DNA of 64,000 nucleotides from Thalassobacter stenotrophicus (GCF_001458315.1 NZ_CYRX01000033.1:124001-188000); one strand, 5' to 3'. Numbered from the stretch's first letter, positions 25,250 through 34,531 are shown. The notes: generated by a model not told the origin, from the sequence alone. Program-made: numbers and translations.

Positions 25250-26443
25250 ATGACCGCCCATTCCGATCTCGATCCAAGGTTCGATCCCATCATCAATCGC
25301 GTGGGCACAAGCTGCTCTAAGTGGGATGCGATGGAGAGCCTTTATGGCGTCTCCCCGCAGGATGGTCTGGCGATGTGGGTCGCGGATATGGACTTCAAAC
25401 CACCCGCATGCGTCGCGGACGCGCTGGCGGCGATGCATGACCACGGCGTCTACGGCTACTACGGCGATCAAACCGCCTACAAAGAGGCGATCTGCTGGTG
25501 GATGCAAACCCGCCACAACTGGCACGTTGATCCGGCCTCCATTTTTACCACCCATGGCCTCGTGAATGGGACGGGCCTGTGCGTGGATGCTTTCACCAAA
25601 CCCGGTGACGGCGTTGTCCTGATGACCCCAGTCTACCACGCCTTCGCCCGCGTGATTGAGGCCGCGGACCGCCGCGTTGTCGAATGCGAACTGGCCAATA
25701 CCGATGGGCACTACAGCCTCGATATCGCCGCGTGGGATGCCCAACTCGATGGGTCCGAGACGATGCTCGTCTTCTGCTCGCCCCACAATCCTAATGGTCG
25801 CGTCTGGTCCCGGGCCGAACTGCAAGAGGTCGCCGATTTCGCCAAGCGTCACGACCTGATCCTTGTATCCGATGAAATCCATCACGACCTGATCTATCCC
25901 GGCTTCACCCACACGCCGATGTCCGCGCTGGACGGGATCTCGGACCGGTTGGTGATGATGACCGCAAGCACCAAAACCTTTAACATTGCGGGCGCGCATA
26001 TTGGCAACGTCATCATCGCCGATGAAGGTCTGCGCGCACGGTTTGCAAAGCGGATGGGGGCACTGGGCCTTTCGCCAAACTCCTTCGGGATCGTCATGGC
26101 GCAGGCGGCCTACAGCCCTACAGGTGCGGCTTGGGTGGACGATCTGATGGTCTATCTTGATGGCAACCGCCAGATTTTCGATGCCGGGATCAACGCGATC
26201 CCGGGCCTGAAATCCTCCCGGCTGGAGGCGACGTACCTTTCATGGGTCGATTTCGCGGACACAGGCATGGACCGTGATGAATTCACCCGCCGCGTGCAAC
26301 AGGACGCGAAAATCGCGGCCAACCACGGGCCGACATTTGGCAAGGGCGGAGAGAGTTTCTTGCGCTTCAACATCGCAACGTCCCGCGCCGTGATTGAAGA
26401 CGCGGTTGAGCGGATGCAAAAGGCCTTTGCCGACCTTCAGTAG
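25250..26443 (+). CDS. MalY/PatB-type aminotransferase (C-S lyase-like)
   Basis: 397 residues, fold-type I PLP enzyme. The N-terminal WDAMESLYGV and MWVADMDFKPPACVADAL (about residues 41-58) are typical of the MalY/PatB branch, which cleaves cystathionine-type C-S bonds. The PLP lysine is in MTASTKTFNIAGAHIGNV (about residues 243-260), with SPHNPNGRVW and a C-terminal FLRFNIATSR arginine. ATG at 25250 follows AAAGGAG. Substrate (cystathionine or other beta-thioether) is not determinable. Confidence 0.9.
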   Translation: MTAHSDLDPRFDPIINRVGTSCSKWDAMESLYGVSPQDGLAMWVADMDFKPPACVADALAAMHDHGVYGYYGDQTAYKEAICWWMQTRHNWHVDPASIFTTHGLVNGTGLCVDAFTKPGDGVVLMTPVYHAFARVIEAADRRVVECELANTDGHYSLDIAAWDAQLDGSETMLVFCSPHNPNGRVWSRAELQEVADFAKRHDLILVSDEIHHDLIYPGFTHTPMSALDGISDRLVMMTASTKTFNIAGAHIGNVIIADEGLRARFAKRMGALGLSPNSFGIVMAQAAYSPTGAAWVDDLMVYLDGNRQIFDAGINAIPGLKSSRLEATYLSWVDFADTGMDRDEFTRRVQQDAKIAANHGPTFGKGGESFLRFNIATSRAVIEDAVERMQKAFADLQ

Positions 26444-26449
26444 TAGGCC

Positions 26450-27340
26450 TTAGCGCGCGTTAAGGGTGTTCACCAGCGTCGTAAGCTGCGTGAACACCTC
26501 ATTAAGCTGCACGCGCAAATCATTTACCCACGAGACATACACGGTCAGAACCGGGGCTGCATCTGGCACGGCTTGGGCCAATGATCCGGCGGTCACGTAT
26601 GCGATGGCCGCGATCACGACTGCCGCCATCACAAACCCAAACCCGAACCGACGCCCGGCGCGCTGTGGCGATGCGGGCCGCCGCGTTTCGACGACAGCTG
26701 CGATGTCCTGCTCGCGTGCAACGTCATCGGGACGCAGGGTTGAGTTGATCTCTTCGATATCCGGCAACAAATCGCGCCGCTGAGCGGTGGGGTCAGCCTC
26801 TGCTTCGGCGGGCTTGCCCGGTGCAATCGTGGGGGGCTGTGGGGCCGGTGCTAAATCGGGTGCCGCATCCACTTCTGGTTCCGGCGCCCCCTCTGGGGCC
26901 AGATCAGCCTCAACCTTGGCCATGGGGGTCTCAGCCTCGGGGCGGGTCAGCCCGGCAATCTGCGCGCGTGCTTGACGACCCCGCTCAGCGGTGTCGGCGG
27001 GCATGTCCAGCGGCATTTCTTCTTGGGTCTCAAGCGCCTCAGCGGCGCGCATCCGCGCTTCGCGGGCGGCCTCTTGGCGGATGATCTCAAGCGCGCCAGC
27101 CGATGTGCCCTGACGGCGCGGTTGTGGCGGCTCGGTTGGGGCAGGGATGGGCGCAGGCACGTCCTCGGGCACTGCATCAACGGGCACCCGCGCTGCCGCA
27201 GGGGCCTGATCAACGTCATGTTTTCCGGGCTGAAACCACGTGGTCACACAGTTCGAACACTGCACGTCCCTGCCGTCCGCCGGGATCATGGCAGCGTCTA
27301 CTTCGTACTGCGCCCCACAATTCGGGCAGATCAAACGCAT
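26450..27340 (-). CDS. Zinc-ribbon membrane-anchored protein (MJ0042-type)
   Basis: 296 residues. N-terminal zinc ribbon MRLICPNCGAQYEVD...VQCSNC (two Cys pairs within residues 1-35), then a long disordered region rich in Pro, Ala and Glu, a single membrane helix near residues 228-250 (FGFVMAAVVIAAIAYVTAGSLA), and a short extracytoplasmic tail. The start at 27340 is chosen because the ribbon begins immediately; the upstream frame overlaps ftsE. It is divergent from ftsEX. The function is unknown; a regulatory role near division genes is only a guess. Confidence 0.85.
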   Translation of the reverse strand: MRLICPNCGAQYEVDAAMIPADGRDVQCSNCVTTWFQPGKHDVDQAPAAARVPVDAVPEDVPAPIPAPTEPPQPRRQGTSAGALEIIRQEAAREARMRAAEALETQEEMPLDMPADTAERGRQARAQIAGLTRPEAETPMAKVEADLAPEGAPEPEVDAAPDLAPAPQPPTIAPGKPAEAEADPTAQRRDLLPDIEEINSTLRPDDVAREQDIAAVVETRRPASPQRAGRRFGFGFVMAAVVIAAIAYVTAGSLAQAVPDAAPVLTVYVSWVNDLRVQLNEVFTQLTTLVNTLNAR

Positions 27341-27538
27341 GTGCCACTGCTCTCCAGGCGAAATGTCCTTGAACCTTATGTCTATCAACGCCTTGTCGCT
27401 TTTCCAAGCGCCTTGTCCACAGGTCCCTGCATCGCCCAAAATTCGGGAACCGGCCAAACCCGGCCCCGCGCGGGACAGGCGCATTGCGCCGCTGGCGACC
27501 CTAGGGCAGAAAGACCCCAACACGGGCGGGAGCATATC

Positions 27539-28216
27539 GTGATTGAGTTGCACAAGGCGGGCTATTCCTACGGTCAGGACGCGATCTTGCGGGACGTGTC
27601 GTTGCAGCTTGCGCCCGGGTCGTTCCACTTTTTGACGGGGCCAAGCGGGGCGGGCAAATCCACCCTGCTCAAGCTGTGCTACGGCGATCTTTTGGCCAAT
27701 ACGGGCACGGTTAAATTGCTGGGCCAAGACGCCCGCGATCTGAGCCGTGATGCGCTGGCCAAAGTGCGCCAACGCATTGGTGTGGTGCACCAAGATTGCC
27801 AGTTTTTGGATCACCTCAGCATCACGCAGAACGTGGCGCTGCCGCTTGCGGTCTCGGGCCGCGATGTTGAGGCTGAGGCCGAGAACCTTGCGCAACTTCT
27901 GGCGTGGGTCGGGCTAAGCCCGCGCGCCCATGCCCTGCCGCCCGAACTCTCGGGAGGGGAACGTCAGCGTGCCGCCTTGGCCCGCGCGATCATCATGGGG
28001 CCTGATGTGATCTTGGCGGATGAACCCACCGGCAACGTCGATTGGGAGATGTCGCAGCGCCTTCTGTCGCTATTGGTTGAGCTGAATAAGATGGGCAAAA
28101 CGGTTCTCATCGCGACCCATGATTTGGGCCTGATCCGCGCGGCCAAGGCGCAAGTGTCGGCCCGGGTGTTGCGGCTTGCGGGTGGGTCGGTTCAACTGGC
28201 GGGGGCGGATCTGTGA
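27539..28216 (+). CDS. ftsE: Cell-division ATP-binding protein FtsE
   Basis: 225 residues. The ABC ATPase partner of FtsX that controls septal peptidoglycan hydrolases. Walker A GPSGAGKST (about residues 35-43), signature LSGGERQRAALARA (about 139-152), Walker B VILADEPTGNVD (about 158-169) and the switch His in ATHDLGLI are present. GTG start at 27539 gives the family N-terminus MIELHKAGYSYG, preceded by GGGAG. The ftsX start overlaps its stop by 4 bases (GTGA). Confidence 0.95.
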   Translation: MIELHKAGYSYGQDAILRDVSLQLAPGSFHFLTGPSGAGKSTLLKLCYGDLLANTGTVKLLGQDARDLSRDALAKVRQRIGVVHQDCQFLDHLSITQNVALPLAVSGRDVEAEAENLAQLLAWVGLSPRAHALPPELSGGERQRAALARAIIMGPDVILADEPTGNVDWEMSQRLLSLLVELNKMGKTVLIATHDLGLIRAAKAQVSARVLRLAGGSVQLAGADL

Positions 28217-29106
28217 AACAAATCTGGGCCATTTTGTCCGGTGCGCCGGATGCGGACCGTGTTGTCCCGCCCACCGGATTTACCGTTTGGTTGACGGTGT
28301 TTAGCGCGGCTGCGATGGCGTTTTTGGCGGTGTTCGCCTTGGCCTTGTCGCTGGCAGCAGAACGGCTAAGCGTGCGGTGGGGCCAAGAGTTGGCACGCAC
28401 CTCAACGGTGCGCATTTCCGCCCCCTCCGCGCAGGAGGCGCTGCAAACCGCGGCCGCCCTCACCGTGCTGGAAACAACCCCCGGCGTGGCCCGCGCCCGC
28501 GCCCTGAGCGATGCCGAGCAAGAAGCGCTTTTGGCCCCATGGTTTGGGGCTGACCTGCCGCTGGATGCCCTCCCGATCCCGCGTCTGATTGAGGTGGTTG
28601 AGGCCGGCGCTGGCTATGACGCCGAAGGCTTGCGCGCGCGCCTCGCGGCAGAGGCCCCAGGCGCAATCTTGGATGATCACACCCGCTGGCGTCGCCCCTT
28701 GATCGAGGCGGCCAATCGGTTGCGCACAATCGGCTGGGTCTCGCTGCTCCTGATTATGCTGAGCATGGCGGCGATGATCACGCTTGCAGCGCAATCGGCG
28801 TTGGCAGCGAATGCGGGGGTGATCCGAACGCTGCGCCTGGTCGGGGCGCGTGACAGCTATATCGCGCGGGCATTTGTGCACCGATTCACGATGCGCGCGG
28901 CCTTGGGCGCAGGCCTCGGGACCGTGTTGGCCATGGGGGCCGTCGCGGCCTTACCAACGGCGGATGTGGCGGGCGGGTTTCTGACTGGGTTGGGGTTTTG
29001 GGGGGCAAGTTGGCTGTTGCCGCTGCTGATCCCGCCGCTCGCGGGGGGCGTAGGCTTTGCCGCCACTCGCGCCGCCGCCTTGCGCGCCCTGCGCAAAATG
29101 CCATAA
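28213..29106 (+). CDS. ftsX: Cell-division permease FtsX
   Basis: 297 residues. Four hydrophobic segments: near residues 25-50, 170-195, 220-245 and 262-285. A periplasmic loop of about 120 residues follows the first, as in FtsX. The second segment leads into the conserved VIRTLRLVGARDSYIARAFVHRF (about residues 204-226). GTG start at 28213 within the ftsE stop. It forms the division complex with FtsE and is followed after 8 bases by plsC. Confidence 0.93.
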   Translation: MKQIWAILSGAPDADRVVPPTGFTVWLTVFSAAAMAFLAVFALALSLAAERLSVRWGQELARTSTVRISAPSAQEALQTAAALTVLETTPGVARARALSDAEQEALLAPWFGADLPLDALPIPRLIEVVEAGAGYDAEGLRARLAAEAPGAILDDHTRWRRPLIEAANRLRTIGWVSLLLIMLSMAAMITLAAQSALAANAGVIRTLRLVGARDSYIARAFVHRFTMRAALGAGLGTVLAMGAVAALPTADVAGGFLTGLGFWGASWLLPLLIPPLAGGVGFAATRAAALRALRKMP

Positions 29107-29114
29107 GGGACGCC

Positions 29115-29861
29115 ATGCAATTCCTTCGTTCCCTCTTGTTTAACATCCAAATGTATCTGGCGATGCCGGTCGTTGGGATCCTGTTTTTGCCATGGGCGCT
29201 GGTGTCGCGCCGGGGCGCGCACGCGGGCTGTCACGCCTATGCGGGCTACGTGATCTGGTCGGCGCGCTGGATGGTTGGCCTGCGGTGCGAGGTGCGGGGC
29301 ACCCCGCCGACCCAAGGCCCCGTGATCGTGGCAGCCAAGCACCAAAGCTTTCTCGATATTCTCATGATTTATCACGCCATTCCGCGCGGTATTTTCATCA
29401 TGAAGAACATCCTGAAATACGCCCCCGTCATTGGCCAGTATGGGCTACGGCTGGGCTGTATTCCGGTGAAGCGTGGGCAGCGTGGCGTGGCGATCAAAAA
29501 GATGCTGGATGACGTGGCGAGTGGCCGTCAGAGGGGCGGTCAGTTGATTATCTACCCACAAGGCACGCGGGTCGCACCGGGTGTAGTCAAGCCGTACAAA
29601 ATCGGCACTGCCGCGATTTATGACCAAATGGCTCAGCCGGTGTATCCGGTTGCGGCGAATGTCGGGGTGTTCTGGCCCAAGCGCGGCGTGACCCGCAAAC
29701 CGGGTGTAGCGGTCATCGACTTCCTGCCGCCGATTGAGCCGGGGCTGAGCAAACAAGATTTCATAAAACGCCTTGAGCATGATATTGAAACCGCATCGGA
29801 TGCTCTTTTGGACGAGGCGGGATTTCAGCGTGACACGGGTCAACTCGATCGCAGCGCTTGA
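29115..29861 (+). CDS. plsC: 1-acyl-sn-glycerol-3-phosphate acyltransferase
   Basis: 248 residues, phosphatidic-acid synthesis at the inner membrane. The acyltransferase motif KHQSFLD (H-x4-D, about residues 75-81) and the later PQGTR (about 145-149, Pro-Gln in place of the commoner Pro-Glu) are present, with one or two N-terminal hydrophobic segments. ATG at 29115 follows AAGGGA. The PPOX gene start lies inside its 3' end. Confidence 0.92.
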   Translation: MQFLRSLLFNIQMYLAMPVVGILFLPWALVSRRGAHAGCHAYAGYVIWSARWMVGLRCEVRGTPPTQGPVIVAAKHQSFLDILMIYHAIPRGIFIMKNILKYAPVIGQYGLRLGCIPVKRGQRGVAIKKMLDDVASGRQRGGQLIIYPQGTRVAPGVVKPYKIGTAAIYDQMAQPVYPVAANVGVFWPKRGVTRKPGVAVIDFLPPIEPGLSKQDFIKRLEHDIETASDALLDEAGFQRDTGQLDRSA

Positions 29862-30438
29862 GGCGCTATACAGCCAACCGCCGGGGGCCGCATCCTTGGC
29901 AAAGGTCGCGCGGCGGCTGACACCTCTCTATCGCAAATGGATCATGGCATCGCGCTTTTGCGTGCTGACGACCGTTGGTGCGGAGGGCACGGACGGAAGC
30001 CCCCGTGGCGACGACGGCCCCGTGGTCGCCGAGCTGGACCCCGGGACGCTGTTGATGCCCGATTGGCGCGGCAACAACCGGTTGGACAGCCTGCGCAACA
30101 TTGTCAGTGATGGGCGGGTGTCCTTGATGTTCATGGTGCCGGGATCGGCGACTGTTGTGCGCGTCAATGGGCGTGCGCACCTCAGCACGGATGCCGCTTT
30201 GCGCGAACGGTTTATGCAAAAAGAGCGGCAGCCCACGACGGTTATCGTGTTTGAAATAGCTGAGATTTATACCCAATGCGCTCGGGCGATTATGCGGGCG
30301 GGATTGTGGACGCAGGGCGATCAAAGTGCGGGGTTGCCGTCAGCGGGTGAGGTCCTGCATGAGATGACCGAGGGTGAGATTGACGGCGCCGCTTATGACG
30401 CGGCTTGGCCCGCGCGCGCCAAGGCGAGCATGTGGTAG
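29830..30438 (+). CDS. PPOX-class FMN-binding flavoprotein (pyridoxamine-oxidase-like)
   Basis: 202 residues, split-barrel fold. FCVLTTVGAEGTDGSPRGDDG (about residues 38-58) and MPDWRGNNRLDSLRNIV (about 75-91) are the FMN-phosphate-binding elements of the MSMEG_1061-like PPOX group. The catalytic role is unknown; relatives bind FMN or F420. The GTG at 29830 overlaps the plsC coding region by 32 bases, so it is probably co-translated as the last gene of ftsE-ftsX-plsC-PPOX. Confidence 0.85.
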   Translation: MTRVNSIAALEALYSQPPGAASLAKVARRLTPLYRKWIMASRFCVLTTVGAEGTDGSPRGDDGPVVAELDPGTLLMPDWRGNNRLDSLRNIVSDGRVSLMFMVPGSATVVRVNGRAHLSTDAALRERFMQKERQPTTVIVFEIAEIYTQCARAIMRAGLWTQGDQSAGLPSAGEVLHEMTEGEIDGAAYDAAWPARAKASMW

Positions 30439-30471
30439 ACGGCCGGTTATTAGGTCAGCCTTACTGCTGTT

Positions 30472-30491
30472 TTGTTGCGCGTGCGCAACAA
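30472..30491. promoter_or_regulatory. Perfect 20-base palindrome between convergent genes
   Basis: TTGTTGCGC-GT-GCGCAACAA. As RNA it can form a 7-bp stem with a 6-base loop, but no T-run follows on either strand. It could be a terminator-like hairpin or a transcription-factor site. Confidence 0.4.
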
Positions 30492-30595
30492 TGGGTCAGT
30501 CTACGTGACTGATAATAAAGATTAATCCTGCTAATTGGCGCTTGCGCGATGGGGCCGCTCTGTGATCGATTCGTGCGCTTTTGGGTTGGGGTGGC

Positions 30596-31558
30596 CTAAG
30601 CGGCCAGCCCCTTGGACCCGATATCGAGGAACTTCTGCCGCCGCATCGCCACCAGTTTTTTGGGTGAAAAGCCGGAAAGCTCATCGATCATGGTGTCGAT
30701 GTTTTTACCAACGGTTTCCATCATTTGCGTCCGGTTGCGTTGCGCGCCGCCTTGCAGTTCGGGGATAATCCGGTCGATGACGCCCAGCTTGTGCAGGTCT
30801 TGGGCCGTGAGGCGCAGGGCCTCGGCGGCGTCGCGCATTTTCTCGGCGTCTTTCCATAGGATCGATGCGCAGCCCTCAGGCGAGATCACGGAATAGACCG
30901 AGTGTTCCAGCATTGCGACGCGGTTGGCCGTAGCAAAGGCCACCGCTCCGCCGGAGCCGCCTTCGCCGATGACGACGGACACCAAAGGCACGCCGATTTG
31001 CAGGCATTTCTCGGTCGAGCGGGCGATGGCCTCGGACTGGCCGCGCTCCTCTGCGCCCTTGCCGGGGTATGCGCCGGGGGTGTCGATCAGGGTCACGACC
31101 GGCAGGCCAAAGCGGTCGGCCATGTCCATGAGGCGGATCGCTTTGCGGTAGCCTTCGGGGCGGGCCATGCCAAAGTTGTGGTGCAGGCGGGATTTGGTGT
31201 CAGCGCCTTTTTCGTGGCCGATCACGACGACTGCGCGATCTCCGAGCCGGGCGAGGCCGCCCATGACAGCGTCGTCTTCGGCAAAGTTCCGGTCACCTGC
31301 AAGCGGCGTGTATTCGGAGAACAGCGCCTCGATGTAGTCTTTGCAGTGGGGGCGGTTTGGGTGCCGGGCCACCTGACATTTGCGCCACGGTGTGAGGTCC
31401 TTGTAGAGGTCCTGCAACATCTGGGCTGCTTTTTTGTCGAGGGCGACGGCCTCTTTTTCGAGATCGACGTCCTCATTGGTGCGTGCCATGGCGCGCAGCT
31501 CTTCGGCTTTGCCTTCGATCTCGGCGAGAGGTTTTTCAAACTCGAGGTAGTGGTTCAT
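30596..31558 (-). CDS. accA: Acetyl-CoA carboxylase carboxyltransferase subunit alpha
   Basis: 320 residues, full length. With AccD it transfers CO2 from carboxybiotin to acetyl-CoA to make malonyl-CoA. The N-terminal helical part ([16 protein letters not shown]), [21 protein letters not shown] (about residues 61-81), [12 protein letters not shown]-like [16 protein letters not shown] and the oxyanion-hole [11 protein letters not shown] (about residues 200-210) are typical. The start is placed at [10 protein letters not shown]. Confidence 0.96.
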   Translation of the reverse strand: MNHYLEFEKPLAEIEGKAEELRAMARTNEDVDLEKEAVALDKKAAQMLQDLYKDLTPWRKCQVARHPNRPHCKDYIEALFSEYTPLAGDRNFAEDDAVMGGLARLGDRAVVVIGHEKGADTKSRLHHNFGMARPEGYRKAIRLMDMADRFGLPVVTLIDTPGAYPGKGAEERGQSEAIARSTEKCLQIGVPLVSVVIGEGGSGGAVAFATANRVAMLEHSVYSVISPEGCASILWKDAEKMRDAAEALRLTAQDLHKLGVIDRIIPELQGGAQRNRTQMMETVGKNIDTMIDELSGFSPKKLVAMRRQKFLDIGSKGLAA

Positions 31559-31659
31559 GCGGCTGCCCTTTTGCTTCGCCCACATATGGGACAAGGCCGC
31601 GCGGGATGCAACGGGGGGCTGTGCTGGGAACCTGGGTGCGTGGTTGGACGCGAGGGGTC

Positions 31660-31708
31660 ACCGGAGCGCGGGCCAGAGCCCTGTGGGCTCCGGTCCGCGC
31701 TCCGGTGC
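31660..31708 (-). terminator. 49-base long hairpin after mcl1
   Basis: CACCGGAGCGCGG (31660-31672) and CCGCGCTCCGGTG (31696-31708) pair perfectly. The interior continues with GAGCCC/GGGCTC around a TGT triloop, with one mismatch and one G-T pair between. It lies 10 bases after the mcl1 stop (minus strand) and upstream of accA. No T-run follows, so termination versus RNA stabilisation is open. Confidence 0.5.
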
Positions 31709-31717
31709 TGTGGCGGG

Positions 31718-32674
31718 TTAGCCCGCAATCATTTCGGATTGCTTGACGATCACTTCGGCCTGTTTGATCGAGGCGATGTCCACGAGGCGACCTTTGTAGA
31801 CGGTTGCGCCTTCGCCGTTCGCCTTGGCCTGTTCCATGGCCGCGAGGATTTCACGAGCTTCGGTCACAGCGGCCTCGGAGGGGGTGAAGACCTCATTCGC
31901 GAGGGCGATTTGTTTGGGGTGGATCGCCCATTTGCCCACCATGCCCAGCGTCGCCGAGCGGCGCGCCTGTGCGCGGTAGCCATCGTCGTCTGAGAAATCG
32001 CCAAACGGGCCGTCTACGGGCAACACGCCGTTGGTGCGGCAGGCCGCGACGATGGCCGCCTGTGCCCAGTGCCATGGGTCTGACCAGTGCTGTGCACCAT
32101 CCCGCAGCATGTAGTAGTTTTCTTGCGTGCCGCCGATACCGGTGGTTTGCATCCCCATGGAGGCCGCGAAATCGGCGGCGCCAAGGCTCATGGCTTGGAG
32201 GCGGGGCGAGGCGGCTGCGATGGCGTCAACGTTTGCGATGCCTGCGGCGGATTCGATAATGACCTCAAGCGCGACTTTCTTGGTGCGGCCCATCGCGGCT
32301 TCGATCGCGGTGATCAGGGCGTCGACGGCATAGATGTCTTCGGCGCAGCCCACTTTGGGGATCATGATCATGTCCAAACGCTCGGACGCCTGTTCCAGCA
32401 GGTCCACCACGTCGCGGTACCAATAGGGAGTGTCGAGCGAGTTGATCCGGACCGACACGGTTTTGGTGCCCCAATCGATTGTGTTGATCGCCTCGATGAT
32501 GTTGGCGCGGGCCGTGGCCTTGTCGGAGGGTGCGACGCTGTCCTCAAGGTCCATGTTGATGACGTCTGCCGCCGATGCCGCCATTTTCGCGAACAGTTTG
32601 GTGTTGGAGCCGGGTCCGAACAGCTGGCAGCGGTTTGGACGGGCGGCGGGCGTGGGTTGCAGGCGGAAGCTCAT
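31718..32674 (-). CDS. mcl1: L-malyl-CoA/beta-methylmalyl-CoA lyase
   Basis: 318 residues, HpcH/HpaI (CitE-like) family. It cleaves beta-methylmalyl-CoA to glyoxylate and propionyl-CoA and malyl-CoA to glyoxylate and acetyl-CoA; in Rhodobacter it belongs to the ethylmalonyl-CoA pathway. Landmarks: NRCQLFGPGSNTKLFAKMA, the Mg-binding INMDLEDSVAP (about residues 39-49, Glu/Asp), LEVIIESAAGIANVD (about 138-152, Glu) and GAADFAASMG (about 168-177). The start MSFRLQPTPAARPNR matches the family. Confidence 0.94.
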   Translation of the reverse strand: MSFRLQPTPAARPNRCQLFGPGSNTKLFAKMAASAADVINMDLEDSVAPSDKATARANIIEAINTIDWGTKTVSVRINSLDTPYWYRDVVDLLEQASERLDMIMIPKVGCAEDIYAVDALITAIEAAMGRTKKVALEVIIESAAGIANVDAIAAASPRLQAMSLGAADFAASMGMQTTGIGGTQENYYMLRDGAQHWSDPWHWAQAAIVAACRTNGVLPVDGPFGDFSDDDGYRAQARRSATLGMVGKWAIHPKQIALANEVFTPSEAAVTEAREILAAMEQAKANGEGATVYKGRLVDIASIKQAEVIVKQSEMIAG

Positions 32675-32778
32675 GGCGATTCTCTTTGGGTTAGAAAGTT
32701 TCGTCTTGTTCGGTTTGAGTGTTAGGATATTGCGCGAGCGGGCGCAAGCGCTGCATTGCAGCGAAAGTGGCGCGGCGG

Positions 32779-33243
32779 CTAGAGCGGTTTTGAAAACACA
32801 ATCTTGTCGTCGCCCTTGGCCCAATAGTCCGGAATACAAGCGACTTGGTTGTAGCCGATATGGCAATAAAACCCTCGCGTTTGGGCAAAGTCATCCGTGC
32901 CGGAGGTGTCCACGATGATCAGGCGTTGGCCCTCAGCGCGGAGCTGATCCTCCAGTGCGCGGGTGAGCGCGGCGCCGAGGCCTTGGCCCTGATACTGCGG
33001 GTGCAGCGCGAGGGCGCGCATGTTCCATGTGCCGTCCGTCAGCTCCTCAGGTTCTGCAAAGCACAGGCCGATGGCCTCGCCGTCCCGCTGACATGTCAGC
33101 CACCGCGCGGGGCTGTCGCCTGCAAGCATCGGGGCGAGCATGTCGGGCAGGATCTCACTGGGGAACAGGTGTGTTTCGTCCAGCACGCGTTGGAGCGCGG
33201 GAATATCGGCGGGCGTGGTCATTTCAAAGGTTACGGTGGTCAT
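32779..33243 (-). CDS. GNAT-family N-acetyltransferase
   Basis: 154 residues. The acetyl-CoA motif A is ALALHPQYQGQGLGAALTRALEDQ (about residues 77-100, Q/G-x-G-x-G/A pattern), followed by a LIIVDTSGTDDFAQTRGFYCHIGY strand-helix characteristic of GNATs. The substrate is unknown. The start is placed at MTTVTFEMTTPADIP. The tyrosine-aminotransferase terminator lies between its start and the upstream gene, so it is a separate transcript. Confidence 0.88.
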   Translation of the reverse strand: MTTVTFEMTTPADIPALQRVLDETHLFPSEILPDMLAPMLAGDSPARWLTCQRDGEAIGLCFAEPEELTDGTWNMRALALHPQYQGQGLGAALTRALEDQLRAEGQRLIIVDTSGTDDFAQTRGFYCHIGYNQVACIPDYWAKGDDKIVFSKPL

Positions 33244-33265
33244 GGGGTTTGCCTTGAATATCCAA

Positions 33266-33298
33266 TGAAAAACCCGCCCGGCGGTGTGCCGAGCGGGT
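33266..33298 (-). terminator. Intrinsic terminator after the aromatic aminotransferase
   Basis: On the minus strand: CCCGCTCGGC, 5-base loop, GCCGGGCGGG (33288-33297 with 33273-33282; one G-T pair), followed by TTTTTCATT. Confidence 0.85.
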
Positions 33299-33343
33299 CG
33301 CAATGTGTAGGCATAAGCGGGCGGTGCGCGCCGCAAAGCGCCC

Positions 33344-34528
33344 CTAGACCCCCGCCGCGATGATCGCGTCCGCAAGGATTGGCACGGTCTGGGCGTTGAG
33401 GCCCGCGATGTTCAGGCGGCTGTCGCCGACCATGTAGATCGCGTTATGCTCCCGCATGGCTTCGACCTGTTCGGGGCTCGCGCCGAGGCGTGAGAACATG
33501 CCGCGGTGCTCGGCGATAAAGCCAAACCGGTCCGAGCCAGAGCGCTCACGCAGGGCATCTGCCAGTTGTTGGCGCAGGTCCAGCATGCCAAGGCGCACGT
33601 CTTCGAGTTCCTGCATCCAGTCCGTCTTGAGCGCGTCATCGTTCAGGATGATCGACACCAGCCGCGCGCCGTGATCGGGCGGGAAGCTGAAGTTCTGACG
33701 GTTCAGGAATTGCAGGTTGGTCTGGGTGAGGCTTTGCTCGGCCGAGGACGGCGAAAGCGCCATCAGAACGCCCGTCCGCTCGCGGTAGATGCCGAAGTTC
33801 TTGGAGCAAGACGCCGCGATCAGCATTTCGGGCACTTTGGAGGCGATGAGGCGCACGCCAGCTGCATCCTGTTCCAGCCCGTCGCCAAAGCCTTGATAGG
33901 CGATGTCGATGAAGGGGATCGCGCCGCGCGCGTTCAGGAAATCGGCCACTTCGCCCCACTGCGTGAGGTTCAGGTTTGCGCCTGTTGGGTTGTGGCAGCA
34001 GCCGTGCAGCAGGACCAGATCGCCTGCCTTTACGCCCTCAAGATCAGCCATCATGCCCGCGAAATCGACTGCGCGCGTGGCGTTGTCGAAGTAGCGGTAT
34101 TCGCCCATCGGCACGCCGAGGTATTTCATGATCGAGGGGTGGTTTGGCCACGTAGGGTTGGACAGCCAGACGGTCGCATCGGGCGAGGCCATTTGGATCA
34201 GCTCAAGCGCCTGACGGATCGCGCCGGTCCCGCCGGGGGTGGCGACGGCGGCGAACCGCTCGCGCGGGTAGTCCGTGCCGAGGATCAGGCCGGCCATCGC
34301 CTCAGAGAATGCGGGATCACCGGCAAGCCCGGTGTAGGCTTTGGTCTGTTCTTCATCGACGATACGCTGTTCGGCCACCTTGATGGCGCGCATCACGGGT
34401 GTCAGGCCTTGGGCGTTTTTGTAAACGCCAACGCCCAGATCCACCTTGGTGTCGCGCGGGTCGGCGCGATAGGCGGCGGCGAGGCCGAGGATCTTGTCGA
34501 CGGGTTGGGCCTTTAGGTTGCTCAGCAT
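33344..34528 (-). CDS. Aromatic/aspartate-type amino-acid aminotransferase
   Basis: 394 residues, class I aminotransferase of the AspC/TyrB branch. KVDLGVGVYKNAQGLTPVM (about residues 29-47), LLHGCCHNPTGANL (about 176-189, substrate Asn) and the PLP lysine in IAASCSKNFGIYRERTG (about 236-252) are seen, with a C-terminal DSRLNIAGLN arginine for the carboxylate. It transfers amino groups between aromatic or acidic amino acids and 2-oxoglutarate. It follows sseA by 3 bases, so they are co-transcribed. Confidence 0.94.
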   Translation of the reverse strand: MLSNLKAQPVDKILGLAAAYRADPRDTKVDLGVGVYKNAQGLTPVMRAIKVAEQRIVDEEQTKAYTGLAGDPAFSEAMAGLILGTDYPRERFAAVATPGGTGAIRQALELIQMASPDATVWLSNPTWPNHPSIMKYLGVPMGEYRYFDNATRAVDFAGMMADLEGVKAGDLVLLHGCCHNPTGANLNLTQWGEVADFLNARGAIPFIDIAYQGFGDGLEQDAAGVRLIASKVPEMLIAASCSKNFGIYRERTGVLMALSPSSAEQSLTQTNLQFLNRQNFSFPPDHGARLVSIILNDDALKTDWMQELEDVRLGMLDLRQQLADALRERSGSDRFGFIAEHRGMFSRLGASPEQVEAMREHNAIYMVGDSRLNIAGLNAQTVPILADAIIAAGV

Positions 34529-34531
34529 GGG

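Noticed and set aside
25103-25999. N-terminal extension of def to 472 residues
   Set aside because: The extra frame is antisense to the MalY-type aminotransferase; def orthologues start at the Met at 25102.
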